Assembly (NCBI RefSeq): GCF_035974275.1
Contig: NZ_CP142422.1
Coordinates: 3,782,001 to 3,846,000, forward strand
DNA from: Chryseobacterium sp. MYb264
GTDB lineage: Bacteria > Bacteroidota > Bacteroidia > Flavobacteriales > Weeksellaceae
DNA: 64,000 nt
Direction of reading: 5' to 3'
Below the pieces are notes generated by a model. It saw only the letters and a program-made list of their open reading frames with translations, did not search any database and was not told the origin of the DNA. Below are positions 41,979 through 51,822 of the stretch, in pieces. Positions within the stretch are counted from its first letter, which is position 1. Each line of letters begins with the position of its first letter. The translations under genes and the position numbers were made by a program.

Positions 41979-43550
41979 TTAGGCTAGATCCTTATTGTAA
42001 AATGCTCCTTTATTTTCCTTCATTTCCATTGATTGGGTAATGATGAGGTAAGCAACGGTTGTTAAATTTCTCAGTTCCGAAAGTTGCGGCGAAAGAATAG
42101 AGTAGTGATAAATTTCATCTACCGCAGCAGCGATTTCCTGATGTTTTTGCAAAGCCATGCTCAGACGGCGGTTGCTTCTTACGATTCCTACCAGGTCACT
42201 CATCATTTCCTGAAGCTGTTTTCTTAGATAAGAAATAATAACCATCTCATCCATGATTTTCATTCCCTCTTCATTCCATTCCGGAACGGCCTTAAGATCT
42301 TCAAAGTTGAAATTATTTTCATTTAAAAGATCGACCGTCGTCATTGCGGCACTGTGCCCGAAAACAAGTCCTTCCAATAATGAGTTTGAAGCAAGCCTGT
42401 TCGCTCCGTGAAGACCGGAATTGGTGCATTCGCCCACCGCAAAAAGATTTTTGATTGAAGATTGTCCGTCCTTATCAATTTCAATGCCACCCATCAGATA
42501 ATGGCAAGCCGGAACTACAGGAATCAATTGCGTAAAGGGGTCAATTCCTTCGTCTTTACATTTTTTATAAATATTCGGAAAATGTTCTAAGAATTTTTCG
42601 TGATCCATTTCTTTACAGTTAAGCCCCACAAATTCATCTCCTGTGATTTTCATCTCAGCATCAATGGCTCTTGCTACGATATCCCGGGAGGCCAGTTCTT
42701 CACGTTCATCATATTTATGCATGAATTTTTCACCTCTTTTGGTTCTTAATTTGGCTCCGTCACCGCGGACGGCTTCAGAAATTAAAAATAACATACCATC
42801 CATTTTGCTATACAAAGCGGTGGGATGAAACTGATAATACTGCATATTGGAAACCTTACCTTTTGCTCTCGCAACAAAAGCGATTCCGTCACCGGTTGCT
42901 ATCGTCGGATTTGTCGTGTTTTTGTAAACGTGACCGGCTCCTCCTGTCGCAACCAATGTTATTTTTGAGGTAATTTTTTTGATAGATTTAGACTTTTCAT
43001 CTAAGATATAGGCGCCATAACAGTGGATGTCCCCTTCATTTAATTCTTTTCCGGGAACATGATGCTGGGTAATGATATCGATAACGTAATGATGATCGAG
43101 AATTTCAATATTCGGGCTTGTTTTGGCGGTTTGCAATAAAGCTCTTTCAATCTCAAAGCCGGTAATGTCTTTGTGGTGAACAATTCTGTTTTCCGTGTGA
43201 CCGCCCTCTCTTCCTAAAGCAAATTCACCATTTTTCATATCGAAATTAGCGCCCCATTCCACAATTTCGTTGAATCTTGCGGGAGCTTCTTTCACTACCA
43301 TTTCGACAACATCGCGTTTGTTTTCGCCGTCTCCGGCACGCATCGTGTCTTCAATATGTTTGTCGAAATTATCGTTTTTAGAATCAGTGACAACCGCAAG
43401 CCCGCCTTGTGCGTATTTGGTGTTGCTTTCATCTTCATCAGATTTGGTAACAATGATTATTTTGGCATCGGGGAGCTGCTCAGAAACTTTTATGGCATAA
43501 GAAAGTCCCGAGATTCCGGAACCAATTACTAATACATCCGCTTTTATCAT
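41979..43550 (-). CDS. nadB: L-aspartate oxidase
   Basis: 523 residues. This FAD enzyme oxidises aspartate to iminoaspartate, which NadA condenses to quinolinate. The FAD motif is VLVIGSGISGLSYA. The succinate-dehydrogenase-type flavoprotein pattern continues with HVTEN-like GGHTENRIVHHKD, YQFHPTALY, SEAVRGDGA and HGANRLASNSLLEG. The C-terminal helical domain is complete. It precedes nadC; no nadA is in this window. Confidence 0.96.
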   Translation of the reverse strand: MIKADVLVIGSGISGLSYAIKVSEQLPDAKIIIVTKSDEDESNTKYAQGGLAVVTDSKNDNFDKHIEDTMRAGDGENKRDVVEMVVKEAPARFNEIVEWGANFDMKNGEFALGREGGHTENRIVHHKDITGFEIERALLQTAKTSPNIEILDHHYVIDIITQHHVPGKELNEGDIHCYGAYILDEKSKSIKKITSKITLVATGGAGHVYKNTTNPTIATGDGIAFVARAKGKVSNMQYYQFHPTALYSKMDGMLFLISEAVRGDGAKLRTKRGEKFMHKYDEREELASRDIVARAIDAEMKITGDEFVGLNCKEMDHEKFLEHFPNIYKKCKDEGIDPFTQLIPVVPACHYLMGGIEIDKDGQSSIKNLFAVGECTNSGLHGANRLASNSLLEGLVFGHSAAMTTVDLLNENNFNFEDLKAVPEWNEEGMKIMDEMVIISYLRKQLQEMMSDLVGIVRSNRRLSMALQKHQEIAAAVDEIYHYSILSPQLSELRNLTTVAYLIITQSMEMKENKGAFYNKDLA

Positions 43551-43581
43551 ATGCTTGCTTTAGGTACAATCGTCTAAATAA

Positions 43582-44208
43582 CTAGATAAATTTAAACAAT
43601 TTTTCGTTTGGTTTTCTTACTTTTTTCATGTGCTGGAAATGATCTTCCTCCGAACGGTAGCCTAATGCGAGGGTGACGGTTACTTTTTCGGTTTCAGGAT
43701 TGATGTTGAGAACGTCTTCAATCATATCCTGTCGGAAGCCTTCCATCGGGCAGGTATCTACATTTTCAATCGCTGCGGCATACATTAAATTTGCCAGAAC
43801 AATATAGGACTGTTTCTCTGCCCAGTTGAAAATTTCATCAGTGGTTTTCTGATTAATATGCTGGCTGATGCTGTTTTTGAAAAGCTGCAGATTTTCGATC
43901 GGTGTTTCGCGAACATCAGAAATATGCCTGAAATACCCATTGATATAGCTTTCGTCTACTGTTTTTTTGGAAACAATGATTACTAAATGAGAACAGGTAG
44001 AAATCTGCGATGGATTATAGAATGCAGGGATCAGTTTCTGTTTCATCTCTTCACTTTCAGCCACCAGAATTTTATATGGCTGAAGCCCAAGTGAGCTTGC
44101 CGATAATTTTCCGGATTCAAGAATGTTGTGAAGAGTTTCCTGAGGAATAATTTCGTTGTTGAATTTCTTTACAGAATATCTTCTGCTTAAAGCTTCCAAA
44201 TAATTCAT
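43582..44208 (-). CDS. Nitroreductase-family NAD(P)H-dependent oxidoreductase
   Basis: 208 residues, a flavin (FMN) dimer fold. Motifs are RRYSVKKFNNEIIPQ at the N-terminus, SASSLGLQPYKILVAES, and the later CPMEGFRQD with ALGYRSEED. Members reduce nitroaromatics, quinones or flavins with NAD(P)H; the natural substrate is unclear. It lies 31 bp upstream of nadB on the same strand and may share its transcript. Confidence 0.9.
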   Translation of the reverse strand: MNYLEALSRRYSVKKFNNEIIPQETLHNILESGKLSASSLGLQPYKILVAESEEMKQKLIPAFYNPSQISTCSHLVIIVSKKTVDESYINGYFRHISDVRETPIENLQLFKNSISQHINQKTTDEIFNWAEKQSYIVLANLMYAAAIENVDTCPMEGFRQDMIEDVLNINPETEKVTVTLALGYRSEEDHFQHMKKVRKPNEKLFKFI

Positions 44209-44255
44209 AAGACAAATTTAAGAATTGAAGCTGAATAAAGTGGATTTAAAATAAA

Positions 44256-44288
44256 AAAGAATCACTTCAGTCCGCGAAGTGATTCTTT
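44256..44288. terminator. Terminator of surface protein 1
   Basis: AAAGAATCACTTC and GAAGTGATTCTTT form a perfect 13-bp stem with a 7-base loop, 29 bp past the stop of the gene at 44317. Confidence 0.85.
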
Positions 44289-44316
44289 CTTTTTATAATG
44301 AATGATTATTAGGTTT

Positions 44317-46575
44317 TTAATCTCTGTTCTTTACAACAATCCAGCCTGAGAATTTGTAGGGGGTGCTGTGCTTGTTGTTTTCGTTCCAGGTTACAGAATA
44401 CCAGTAATTTCCTGTCGGAACCTTTCGTCCTCCAACAGTTCCGTCCCATTTGTATCCGTTGGATTTATCTCCCTGATGTATTTTAGCTCCATACCGGTCG
44501 AAAATACTGAAAACAAGGCTTTGTTTTCCTGCCAGCGAGGAGTAGTCGATTACGTCATTAACACCATCACCATTAGGAGTAATAACATTAATCAAGTTGG
44601 GAACCACGATTGGAATGATAATCGGGTCACAGTCATAGGCGTCTTTTACATACACGGTATGATCTCCCCTTGAAATATTATTAAATATATTAGAGTCCTG
44701 CCAATGTACATTATCTAATGAGTACTGATAAGGAGCAGTGCCTCCGATTACATTTACGGTCACCGTATTAGCAGTGATGTCCACATTGGTAACCACGGGT
44801 TGTTCTGCCGGTATTACCTTTACCTGCTGAACTGCAATACAGTCTCCTGTTTTTAATTCAACAGTATAGATGCCCACTCCGACATTGCTAATGCTTTGGG
44901 TTGTTGCCCCTGTACTCCACGTGTAGCCATTAAATCCGGGACCTGCGTCCAGTGTTGTGGTATCTTCAATACAAATAATTTTGTCTTTTAATATGGTTGA
45001 ATATACCGGCGGAATAACTTCGAGTGTTACTTTTGCAATGGCATAACATCCCTGAGCGCTGGTAACTCTTATATAGATGACACCGTTAGGAGCTGTATAA
45101 TTGCCTGGATTTGGTATTGCATTGGTCATATTAACTGCGTCTGTTTGTGAAGGATAATATGTTTTTGTAATACCGGTTTGTGTACTTACAGCAGCGGCAG
45201 TAAGATTAAAGGTTGCCATTGAAGGATTGGGCTGCAGGAAGCATGATCTTAAAACCGCATTATTCACAATCACTTCTGGATAGTGGTTTAGTGTAACCTC
45301 TGCAATATCTGTACATCCCTGTGGTGTTGTTACCCTGACGAAAATTTTTCCCGGAGCCGCCTCATAGGCATTAGGATTTTGAATAGGATTGATGTTATTT
45401 GTCAGGTCAAACATCGTATTGAAAAATTCTAATGTAGAGCCTGGTACACTTGATACGGCTGCAGTTGTCAAATCAAAAACGGCAACTCCTGCATTGTTAT
45501 TATTGCAGCTTGTTAAAGAGGCATCATCAGCGGCAAAGGGGGAGGGGTTTAATACAATCTGTCCGTCTCCGTTATCGCATAAAGTAGCTGAAGGATCTTT
45601 CACGACCACGTTAATGGTTACCGGTCCTGAATACTGAAAAGCATTGGGGTTGGTAATAATGGCACCGTTAGCGGAGTAAGTGAAGGTGTAGTTAGCCGGA
45701 TTTGTTACAAACTGATTCTGGTAGGTTGTTAGATCTACTGTCCCATTTCCTGTGGCTGGGTTTACGCAAACAAAAGGCGTAATTGTATTGGTTAAAAGAG
45801 GGACTTTGTCAATAAAAATTTTAGCATTTTTTATCGAATGTCTTGCTGAGGCTCCTCCTGTAGCTGCCGAGAAACCAAAGTAACCGATAGTCATTCCTAC
45901 GGCACCTCCTGAAGGGGCAAAAGTTTGAGAGACAATGGTATTGCCGTCAATTTTAATAATGATATCCCAATCATCAGGGTTTGACATATTGGTTTGTCCA
46001 TTTACTTCAACGTGTCTGTAAGTTGCTCCTACGAAAGGTTGTGTAGGATTAAGATCTGGAGAGTGAAAAGTACTTCCGGCAATATTGTTATATTCAATAT
46101 TCGGATTTCCTGCAGGTGTATTATTAGTTCCGTATAAAACGTGAACTTTACTCATCTGGCCTTCTGTACTATTGTTGAAAATATCGAATCCTACCATTAA
46201 ACCATTGGCATTAGCCGGAATTCCTAAACCACCTCCGGAAGTAAATCCTGTGGGAGGATTGTTCAGATACCAAAAAGTAAATCCGTCACCACGTCCGAAA
46301 GAGGTGGTTCCATTACCGTCAATTCTGAAATCAAATTCTACTTTCCATTTATCGCAGTATTTTAGGTTGATAGGAGTTGATAATTTAATAGCTCCGTATT
46401 GCCCTCCAATATCTGGGGTCAGCTGAATAAAGTCTCCGTTGACCTGAGCGCTGGATACCAGATCCCAGCCATTGGTGTCCACGGGATCGCCGGCGAGCTG
46501 ATAAGTCTGAGCAAATAAATTTCCGGACAAGCTCAGTAAGGTAGTTAAGAAAAAAGTGAGTAGAGTTTTTTTCAT
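44317..46575 (-). CDS. T9SS type B surface protein 1 with L-type lectin-like domain
   Basis: 752 residues. The signal peptide is 1-23. An L-type (legume-lectin-like) domain covers about 24-255, seen as LKYCDKWKVEFDFRIDG, GDGFTFWYLNNPP, GLMVGFDIFNN and ARHSIKNAKIF. Next come about two repeats of ~85 residues starting SCxxxN (SCNNNNAGVAVFDL and SCFLQPN), then a CxxxxxTLDAGPGF unit. The C-terminal gliding-motility-type domain (ITPNGDGVNDVIDY, WDGT...PTGNYWYSV, GWIVVKNRD) sends it through T9SS to the cell surface. It probably binds glycans. The N-terminus pairs with protein 2, the C-terminal half with protein 4. Confidence 0.88.
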   Translation of the reverse strand: MKKTLLTFFLTTLLSLSGNLFAQTYQLAGDPVDTNGWDLVSSAQVNGDFIQLTPDIGGQYGAIKLSTPINLKYCDKWKVEFDFRIDGNGTTSFGRGDGFTFWYLNNPPTGFTSGGGLGIPANANGLMVGFDIFNNSTEGQMSKVHVLYGTNNTPAGNPNIEYNNIAGSTFHSPDLNPTQPFVGATYRHVEVNGQTNMSNPDDWDIIIKIDGNTIVSQTFAPSGGAVGMTIGYFGFSAATGGASARHSIKNAKIFIDKVPLLTNTITPFVCVNPATGNGTVDLTTYQNQFVTNPANYTFTYSANGAIITNPNAFQYSGPVTINVVVKDPSATLCDNGDGQIVLNPSPFAADDASLTSCNNNNAGVAVFDLTTAAVSSVPGSTLEFFNTMFDLTNNINPIQNPNAYEAAPGKIFVRVTTPQGCTDIAEVTLNHYPEVIVNNAVLRSCFLQPNPSMATFNLTAAAVSTQTGITKTYYPSQTDAVNMTNAIPNPGNYTAPNGVIYIRVTSAQGCYAIAKVTLEVIPPVYSTILKDKIICIEDTTTLDAGPGFNGYTWSTGATTQSISNVGVGIYTVELKTGDCIAVQQVKVIPAEQPVVTNVDITANTVTVNVIGGTAPYQYSLDNVHWQDSNIFNNISRGDHTVYVKDAYDCDPIIIPIVVPNLINVITPNGDGVNDVIDYSSLAGKQSLVFSIFDRYGAKIHQGDKSNGYKWDGTVGGRKVPTGNYWYSVTWNENNKHSTPYKFSGWIVVKNRD

Positions 46576-46774
46576 TTCAAGCGAGTTGGTTAGTTTATTA
46601 AGTTGTAAATGTATTGATTTTTAATCGTTTTGTTTCTTTTTTATTTATGACTTTGTGATGGAAATTAACTTTATCATGCGGAATATTTAATGAATTGGGT
46701 TATGTCGTGTTTTTGTCCTAATTCATTGTCTTTTTTAGGTTGATTTTCTGGTGTTCCACGGTCATCGACGAAAA

Positions 46775-46801
46775 AATCACTCCCGAGAAGGGGGAGTGAT
46801 T
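46775..46801. terminator. Terminator of surface protein 2
   Basis: AATCACTCCC and GGGGAGTGATT form a near-perfect stem, 14 bp past the stop at 46815. On the minus strand it is followed by a T run. Confidence 0.8.
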
Positions 46802-46814
46802 ATTGGCTGAATGT

Positions 46815-49070
46815 CTATTCTTTGTTTTTCACCAGGATCCATCCTGAGTATTGGGTAGGCGTACTGTTTTTGTTGTTTTCATTCCATGTGATGGTGTACC
46901 AGTACGTTCCGGTCAGGATTTTTTTGCCTGATGCTGTCCCGTCCCATGTGTAGTTTCTCATTTTATCTGCAAGATAAAGTTTGTTTCCATATCGGTCATA
47001 AACGGTAAAAACGAGATTTTTCTTATAAGCTAATGCTGAATAATCAATCACGTCATTGATATTATCTCCGTTAGGAGTGATGGCGTTGATGAGATTCGGT
47101 ACGGTGATCTGGACGTGTACAGGATCGCAATTGTAAGAATCTTTTACATATACTATGACTTCGCCCCGGGCTAATCCACTGAAAATATTGGATTCCTGCC
47201 AGTTGGTACCGTCAAGAGAATATTGGTAAGGAGCATTGCCTCCGTTTACATTTACTGTGATGGTGTTGTTGGTAATATCAATTGTTGAAATCACGGGCTG
47301 CGAAGCGGGGATAACCTTTACGTTCTGGACGGTAAAACAGTTATCGGTCTGTAGTTTTACCCAATAAGTTCCAACAGGAACCCCCTGAATGCTTTGGGTA
47401 GTTGCTCCAGTACTCCATTCGTAGCTTAAGAAGCCTGAGCCGGCATCCAGATCCGTTCTGCTATCGATACAGATGGTCTTGTCTTTTAATAAAGAGGAGT
47501 ATACCGGAGGATTAACAATCAGATTAATTTTTGTAATCATATAACAGCCGTTTCCATCGGTTATTTTTGTGTAAACAACTCCGGTGGTTGAAATATAGGC
47601 CTCAGGATTGATAATTTCATTGGTTCCGTTAACAGCATTGTTTACTGTGGTATAGTATTTCTTTGTTGCCGTTGTTAGGGTGGTGACATTAGCTTTGGTA
47701 AGATCAAAAGATCCGGAGGTTATATTGCTGTCAATATAACATGATTCCAATGTGTCTTCGCTGGTAGGAATGGCAGCATAAAACGTAAGAGTGACTTCTG
47801 CAGTGTCCATACACCCCTGAGGGGTTGTTACTTTCACATATACTTTTCCAGGTGCTGACACATAGTTGTTAATGTTCAGTATCTCATTCGTACCTGCTGA
47901 GAGGTCATTCATGGTTTTGTAGAACTTTTTCACGGCTCCTATGACATTGGTTACAGGAGCGTCGGCAAGGTTAAAGCTGCCTGTTCCTGCATTGTTGTTA
48001 TTACAAGCCTGAATCGTTACGTTATCTGCTCTTAAAGGTGCTAATGTTAAAAGTATTTTTCCGTCCGGATTGTCGCAGAGGATACCTGCGTTGTCCTTTA
48101 CAACAACAGATACGGTGGTGTTTGCAGCAAACTGAAAAGCGGTAGGATTGGTAATGGCTACGCCGCCGGGAGTGAAATACGTGAAAGTATAGTTGCCGGG
48201 GTTGGCCACAAACTGATTCTGATAAGTAGTAAGATTGACGGTCCCCTGGTTAGTGGTAGGGTTAGGACAAAATGTGGCAGAAACAGAAGGTTGATTAATC
48301 GTAACTTTATCGGTGTATATCTTCACATTTTTAATAGAATGTCTGGATCGGTTTCCACCGGTAGAAGCGGAGAATCCAAAATAACCGACGGTCATTCCTG
48401 CGGCGGCGCCGGATGGAGCGAAGTCCTGATTACAGATCACATTACCGTCGATTGTAATCTTAATGGTCCAGCTTTGGGTACCCGGTACCACATCGGCAGT
48501 TACTTCCACGTGTTTAAATGTAGCTCCCTGGAAGGGTAGGGTCGTATTCATGTCATTAGAGTGAAAAGAGCTTCCTGCAACATTAAAAAACTCAACATTA
48601 TTGTTGTCTGTGGTATTGGCTACCTGGCCGTAGGCAACATGCACCTTGCTCATAACAGCTGTAGTGGTATTGTTGTAAGTATCTAATCCCACAATAAGGC
48701 CTACGGCATTCTGGGAAACACCGAGTCCGGAACCTAAAACGCTGGCTACAGGTGGGTTCTGAAGGTACCAGAATGCCAGTCCGTCTCCATTTGCTGTTTG
48801 GTTGGAATCCATCCTGAAGTCAAATTCCACTTTCCATTTATCGCAATATTTAAGGTTGATAGGATCATTCAGTCGTATGGATCCGGATTGATTATTGGTA
48901 TCTGGGGTAAGCTGAATAAATTCACCTCCCGGTTCCAGTATGGTAGGGGAAACCATTGTCCATCCTGTTGTACTGATAGGGCTTCCTGCCAGTTGGTACG
49001 TTTGTGAGAACAAATGCCCTGAGCAACATAGAAAAAAGAGGGAGAAATAAAGCAGTAGTTTTTTATCCAT
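46815..49070 (-). CDS. T9SS type B surface protein 2 with L-type lectin-like domain
   Basis: 751 residues, same plan as protein 1. The signal peptide is 1-23. The lectin-like domain again has LKYCDKWKVEFDFRMDS, NGDGLAFWYLQNPP and RSRHSIKNVKIY. Then come the ACNNNNAGTGSFNL and SCYIDSNITSGSFDL repeats, the ICIDSRTDLDAGSGF unit and the type B sorting domain (ITPNGDNINDVIDY, GKKILTGTYWYTI, GWILVKNKE). The last ~330 residues are much closer to protein 3 than to protein 1, although the N-terminus matches protein 1. It is expected on the outer surface as an adhesin. Confidence 0.88.
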   Translation of the reverse strand: MDKKLLLYFSLFFLCCSGHLFSQTYQLAGSPISTTGWTMVSPTILEPGGEFIQLTPDTNNQSGSIRLNDPINLKYCDKWKVEFDFRMDSNQTANGDGLAFWYLQNPPVASVLGSGLGVSQNAVGLIVGLDTYNNTTTAVMSKVHVAYGQVANTTDNNNVEFFNVAGSSFHSNDMNTTLPFQGATFKHVEVTADVVPGTQSWTIKITIDGNVICNQDFAPSGAAAGMTVGYFGFSASTGGNRSRHSIKNVKIYTDKVTINQPSVSATFCPNPTTNQGTVNLTTYQNQFVANPGNYTFTYFTPGGVAITNPTAFQFAANTTVSVVVKDNAGILCDNPDGKILLTLAPLRADNVTIQACNNNNAGTGSFNLADAPVTNVIGAVKKFYKTMNDLSAGTNEILNINNYVSAPGKVYVKVTTPQGCMDTAEVTLTFYAAIPTSEDTLESCYIDSNITSGSFDLTKANVTTLTTATKKYYTTVNNAVNGTNEIINPEAYISTTGVVYTKITDGNGCYMITKINLIVNPPVYSSLLKDKTICIDSRTDLDAGSGFLSYEWSTGATTQSIQGVPVGTYWVKLQTDNCFTVQNVKVIPASQPVISTIDITNNTITVNVNGGNAPYQYSLDGTNWQESNIFSGLARGEVIVYVKDSYNCDPVHVQITVPNLINAITPNGDNINDVIDYSALAYKKNLVFTVYDRYGNKLYLADKMRNYTWDGTASGKKILTGTYWYTITWNENNKNSTPTQYSGWILVKNKE

Positions 49071-49244
49071 TTAATATATCACATTTATTAGAGGTGTAAA
49101 GATATTAAATTCCTCTTAATAAATATGTATTTAGTATTAATTTAATAAAATTTTCCGCTTATTTGATGAGTAAATTTAGATAAGGTGATGAAAAATTAAA
49201 TACTATTTATTTATTGAGACTCGGATGATCTGTATGAAGAAAGA

Positions 49245-49721
49245 TTAAAATAATGAATTATTTTCCATGTTTTCGAAATAGGTGTCAATCTCCAAATCGG
49301 AGGAAGCTGCCGCTGCTACGGCCAGTTGGTCACAAAGTTCATTTTCAAAATGGCCTGCATGCCCCTTTATCCAGTGCATTGAGGGAGAATGAGTGGTATA
49401 CAGTTCTACAAATCTTTTCCAGAGGTCAGGATTCTTTACGTTTTTCCAGCCCCTTTTTATCCATCCGTTAATCCAGTTTTGATTAACCGCGTCAGAAACA
49501 TATTTGCTGTCCGTATAGACGTGGATTTCGTTTTCCGTGGATTTTAATTTTTCCAGAGCCGTGATTACGGCCAGAAGCTCCATTCTGTTATTGGTTGTTT
49601 TCCTGAACCCTTTTGAAAATGTTTTTTGATATTTTTTTTCGGGAACACGCATAAGAATTCCGTAACCTCCTTTTCCAGGATTTCCGCTGCAAGCTCCGTC
49701 TGTGTAAATCTCGATTTTCAA
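49245..49721 (-). CDS. rnhA: Ribonuclease HI
   Basis: 158 residues. It cuts the RNA strand of RNA-DNA hybrids. Catalytic acids are Asp8 in IYTDGACSGNPG, Glu in NNRMELLAV and Asp in HVYTDSKYV; the WIKGHAGHFENELCD segment holds the flexible His and last Asp. The start is TTG at 49721, since no ATG fits the known N-terminus. dnaB lies upstream on the same strand, separated by a mobile element. Confidence 0.94.
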   Translation of the reverse strand: MKIEIYTDGACSGNPGKGGYGILMRVPEKKYQKTFSKGFRKTTNNRMELLAVITALEKLKSTENEIHVYTDSKYVSDAVNQNWINGWIKRGWKNVKNPDLWKRFVELYTTHSPSMHWIKGHAGHFENELCDQLAVAAAASSDLEIDTYFENMENNSLF

Positions 49722-49752
49722 AATTTTATTGAATTAATTTTTTTTTGTATTA

Positions 49753-49806
49753 TCGCTCTGAGCTTGTCGAAGAGTTTTGAAGGCTTCGACAGACTCAGCC
49801 TGACAT
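49753..49806. repeat. REP-like hairpin (CTGAGCTTGTCGAAG type)
   Basis: CTCTGAGCTTGTCGAAG at 49757-49773 is followed about 10 bp on by its near-inverted copy CTTCGACAGACTCAG. The sequence is of a palindromic type common in Bacteroidetes and other genomes. Confidence 0.6.
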
Positions 49807-49818
49807 TTCTAATACTAA

Positions 49819-50010
49819 GAGCCTGTTTAAAATTTTACCGTTTTATTTATTATCCTTAATGAAGTTGATCTTTGCTCAATTTTGATGCTATTTTGAGCGT
49901 ATTTTTCACTTCCTATTTTTGATTTAGCCCGCTAAATCTGCAAACCCGAAGCAAAAAATCCATCTCAAAATAGCTATAAAAATTTTTGGCAATAAAATTT
50001 AAACAGCCTC
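49819..50010. mobile_element. Non-coding MITE-like element, copy 1 (192 bp)
   Basis: The ends are inverted: GAGCCTGTTTAAAATTTTA and, reversed, GAGGCTGTTTAAATTTTA. Flanks are TAA on both sides (49816-49818, 50011-50013), a probable 3-bp target duplication. Inside are TTTAGCCCGCTAAA and a nested pair GCTATTTTGAG / CTCAAAATAGC, so the element can fold almost fully. It is about 96% identical (8 differences) to the copy at 61035-61226. No ORF. TAA targets and GAGCCTG ends recall IS5-family (IS1031 group) elements; that link is an inference. Confidence 0.75.
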
Positions 50011-50070
50011 TAAGAATTTTTTCTTTATTGTTTATGAAAGATGTAACCTTAATCTTATGTTCAAAATTAT

Positions 50071-51663
50071 TTAAAATGGAAAATCATCATCGTCATCCAA
50101 ATCGTTCATTGAAGAACCTGAAAGTTTTGAACTATCCGGCAAATCAAATGCTGCACCCGGCTGAATAGTCGTTTTAATTTTATCAAAACCACTTGGCTCA
50201 TTGGATCCAAAACCACTTGGGAATCCGCCTCCGTTTCCGCCATCAAAAGCAGCTTCAATATCTGCAAATTTGGCAAAATGTTTTAAGAAAGATAATCTTA
50301 CATCGGCAGTTGCACCGTTTCTGTGCTTTGCAATAATTAATTCTGCCTGATTTTCCGTTGAGGTTTCCTGTCCTTCTTCATCATTATCCCAAACGGTAAT
50401 TTTATAATATTCCGGTCTGAAGATGAATGATACAATATCGGCATCCTGCTCAATCGCTCCGGATTCCCTCAAGTCAGAAAGCTGAGGTCTTTTTCCGGGA
50501 CGCGTTTCCACACTACGGGAAAGCTGGGAAAGTGCAATTACAGGAACGTTCAATTCTTTTGCAATCGCTTTTAATGAACGGGAAATCATGGAAATTTCCT
50601 GCTCACGGTTTCCTGCTCCTTTTCCGCCACCTCCTGCTGTCATCAGCTGAAGGTAATCGACCATTATAATTCTTACGCCGTGCTGCATTACCAGTCGTCG
50701 GCATTTTGCACGGAAGTCGAAGATCGAAAGGGAAGGAGTTTCGTCTATATATAAAGGAGCATTTTCCAGTTCAGATACGTTGGAGAACAGTCTTTGCCAC
50801 TCTTCATCGTCCAAAGTTCCTTTTCTTAATTTTTCTGATGAAATTCTTGTTTCGGAAGCAATCATTCTGGTGATCAACTGTACCGATGCCATCTCGAGAG
50901 AGAATAGCGCCATCGGGATTTTGTGACCTACCGCGATATTTCTCGCCATGGAAAGAAGGAAGGCCGTTTTTCCCATCGCGGGACGTGCCGCAATAATAAT
51001 TAAATCTGAATTCTGCCAACCTCCGGTTTCTTTATCCACATCTCGAAATCCTGAAGGTACTCCGGAAAGTCCTTCTTTGTCTTTCAAAGATTTTATGGTA
51101 TCGATCGCCTGTTTTACTAATGAATTGGCAGTATCGAATCCTTTTTTAATAGTTCCGTTGGTAATTTCAAAAAATGATTGTTCGGCTTTATCCAACAGTT
51201 CAAAAACGTCGGTTGATTCTTTGTAAGACGAATCAATTACATTGGCAGAAACATTAATTAAACTTCTTAAAATATATTTTTCAAGGATAACGCGAACGTG
51301 ATATTCGATGTGAGCAGATGAGCTTACTCCCATTGTAAGATCAATAATATAATGATCTCCGCCCGCTGAAGACAGCTTATCTTCTTTTTTCAAATCCTGA
51401 ATAATCGTCATAAGATCGACAGGATGGTTTCCTTCGTAAAGTTTTAAAATAGAAGCAAAAATTACCTGATGTCTCGGATCGTAAAAAACATCAGGAGTCA
51501 GTAAATCAATAGAATGGTCGAGCCCTTTTTTATCAATTAAAAAAGTACCAATGATCAAACGTTCAAAATCTACTGCATTAGGAGGCATTTTTCCATCAGC
51601 AATTGACAGCTCTTTCGCGAAGTTTCCGTGGGTAAGAGATGATAATGTTTCTTTCTGCGCCAT
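50071..51663 (-). CDS. dnaB: Replicative DNA helicase DnaB
   Basis: 530 residues. A hexameric 5'-3' helicase at the replication fork. The N-terminal primase-interacting domain runs to about residue 130 (MPPNAVDFERLIIGTFL). The RecA-like domain has the Walker A motif AARPAMGKTAF, Walker B IIMVDYLQLM, and the arginine-finger region SVETRPGKRPQLSDLRESGAIEQDAD. A disordered acidic tail (DDDDDFPF) ends the protein, usual in this phylum. No intein is present. Confidence 0.97.
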   Translation of the reverse strand: MAQKETLSSLTHGNFAKELSIADGKMPPNAVDFERLIIGTFLIDKKGLDHSIDLLTPDVFYDPRHQVIFASILKLYEGNHPVDLMTIIQDLKKEDKLSSAGGDHYIIDLTMGVSSSAHIEYHVRVILEKYILRSLINVSANVIDSSYKESTDVFELLDKAEQSFFEITNGTIKKGFDTANSLVKQAIDTIKSLKDKEGLSGVPSGFRDVDKETGGWQNSDLIIIAARPAMGKTAFLLSMARNIAVGHKIPMALFSLEMASVQLITRMIASETRISSEKLRKGTLDDEEWQRLFSNVSELENAPLYIDETPSLSIFDFRAKCRRLVMQHGVRIIMVDYLQLMTAGGGGKGAGNREQEISMISRSLKAIAKELNVPVIALSQLSRSVETRPGKRPQLSDLRESGAIEQDADIVSFIFRPEYYKITVWDNDEEGQETSTENQAELIIAKHRNGATADVRLSFLKHFAKFADIEAAFDGGNGGGFPSGFGSNEPSGFDKIKTTIQPGAAFDLPDSSKLSGSSMNDLDDDDDFPF

Positions 51664-51771
51664 GCTGCAAAGATAGCTTATTTGATAAGGAATTAAAAAA
51701 TACTAGCCAAGATTTATTGTGGATAAGTTCTAAAATCTTTGTATTAATGGTATTTCTTAAAGTGTATAAAA

Positions 51772-51800
51772 AAATCACCTCAAACAGGTTGAGGTGATTT
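51772..51800. terminator. Terminator of surface protein 3
   Basis: AAATCACCTCA and TGAGGTGATTT form a perfect 11-bp stem, 23 bp past the stop at 51823; A-runs on the left become T on the minus strand. Confidence 0.85.
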
Positions 51801-51822
51801 AAGTTAAATATAAAAATGAAAT

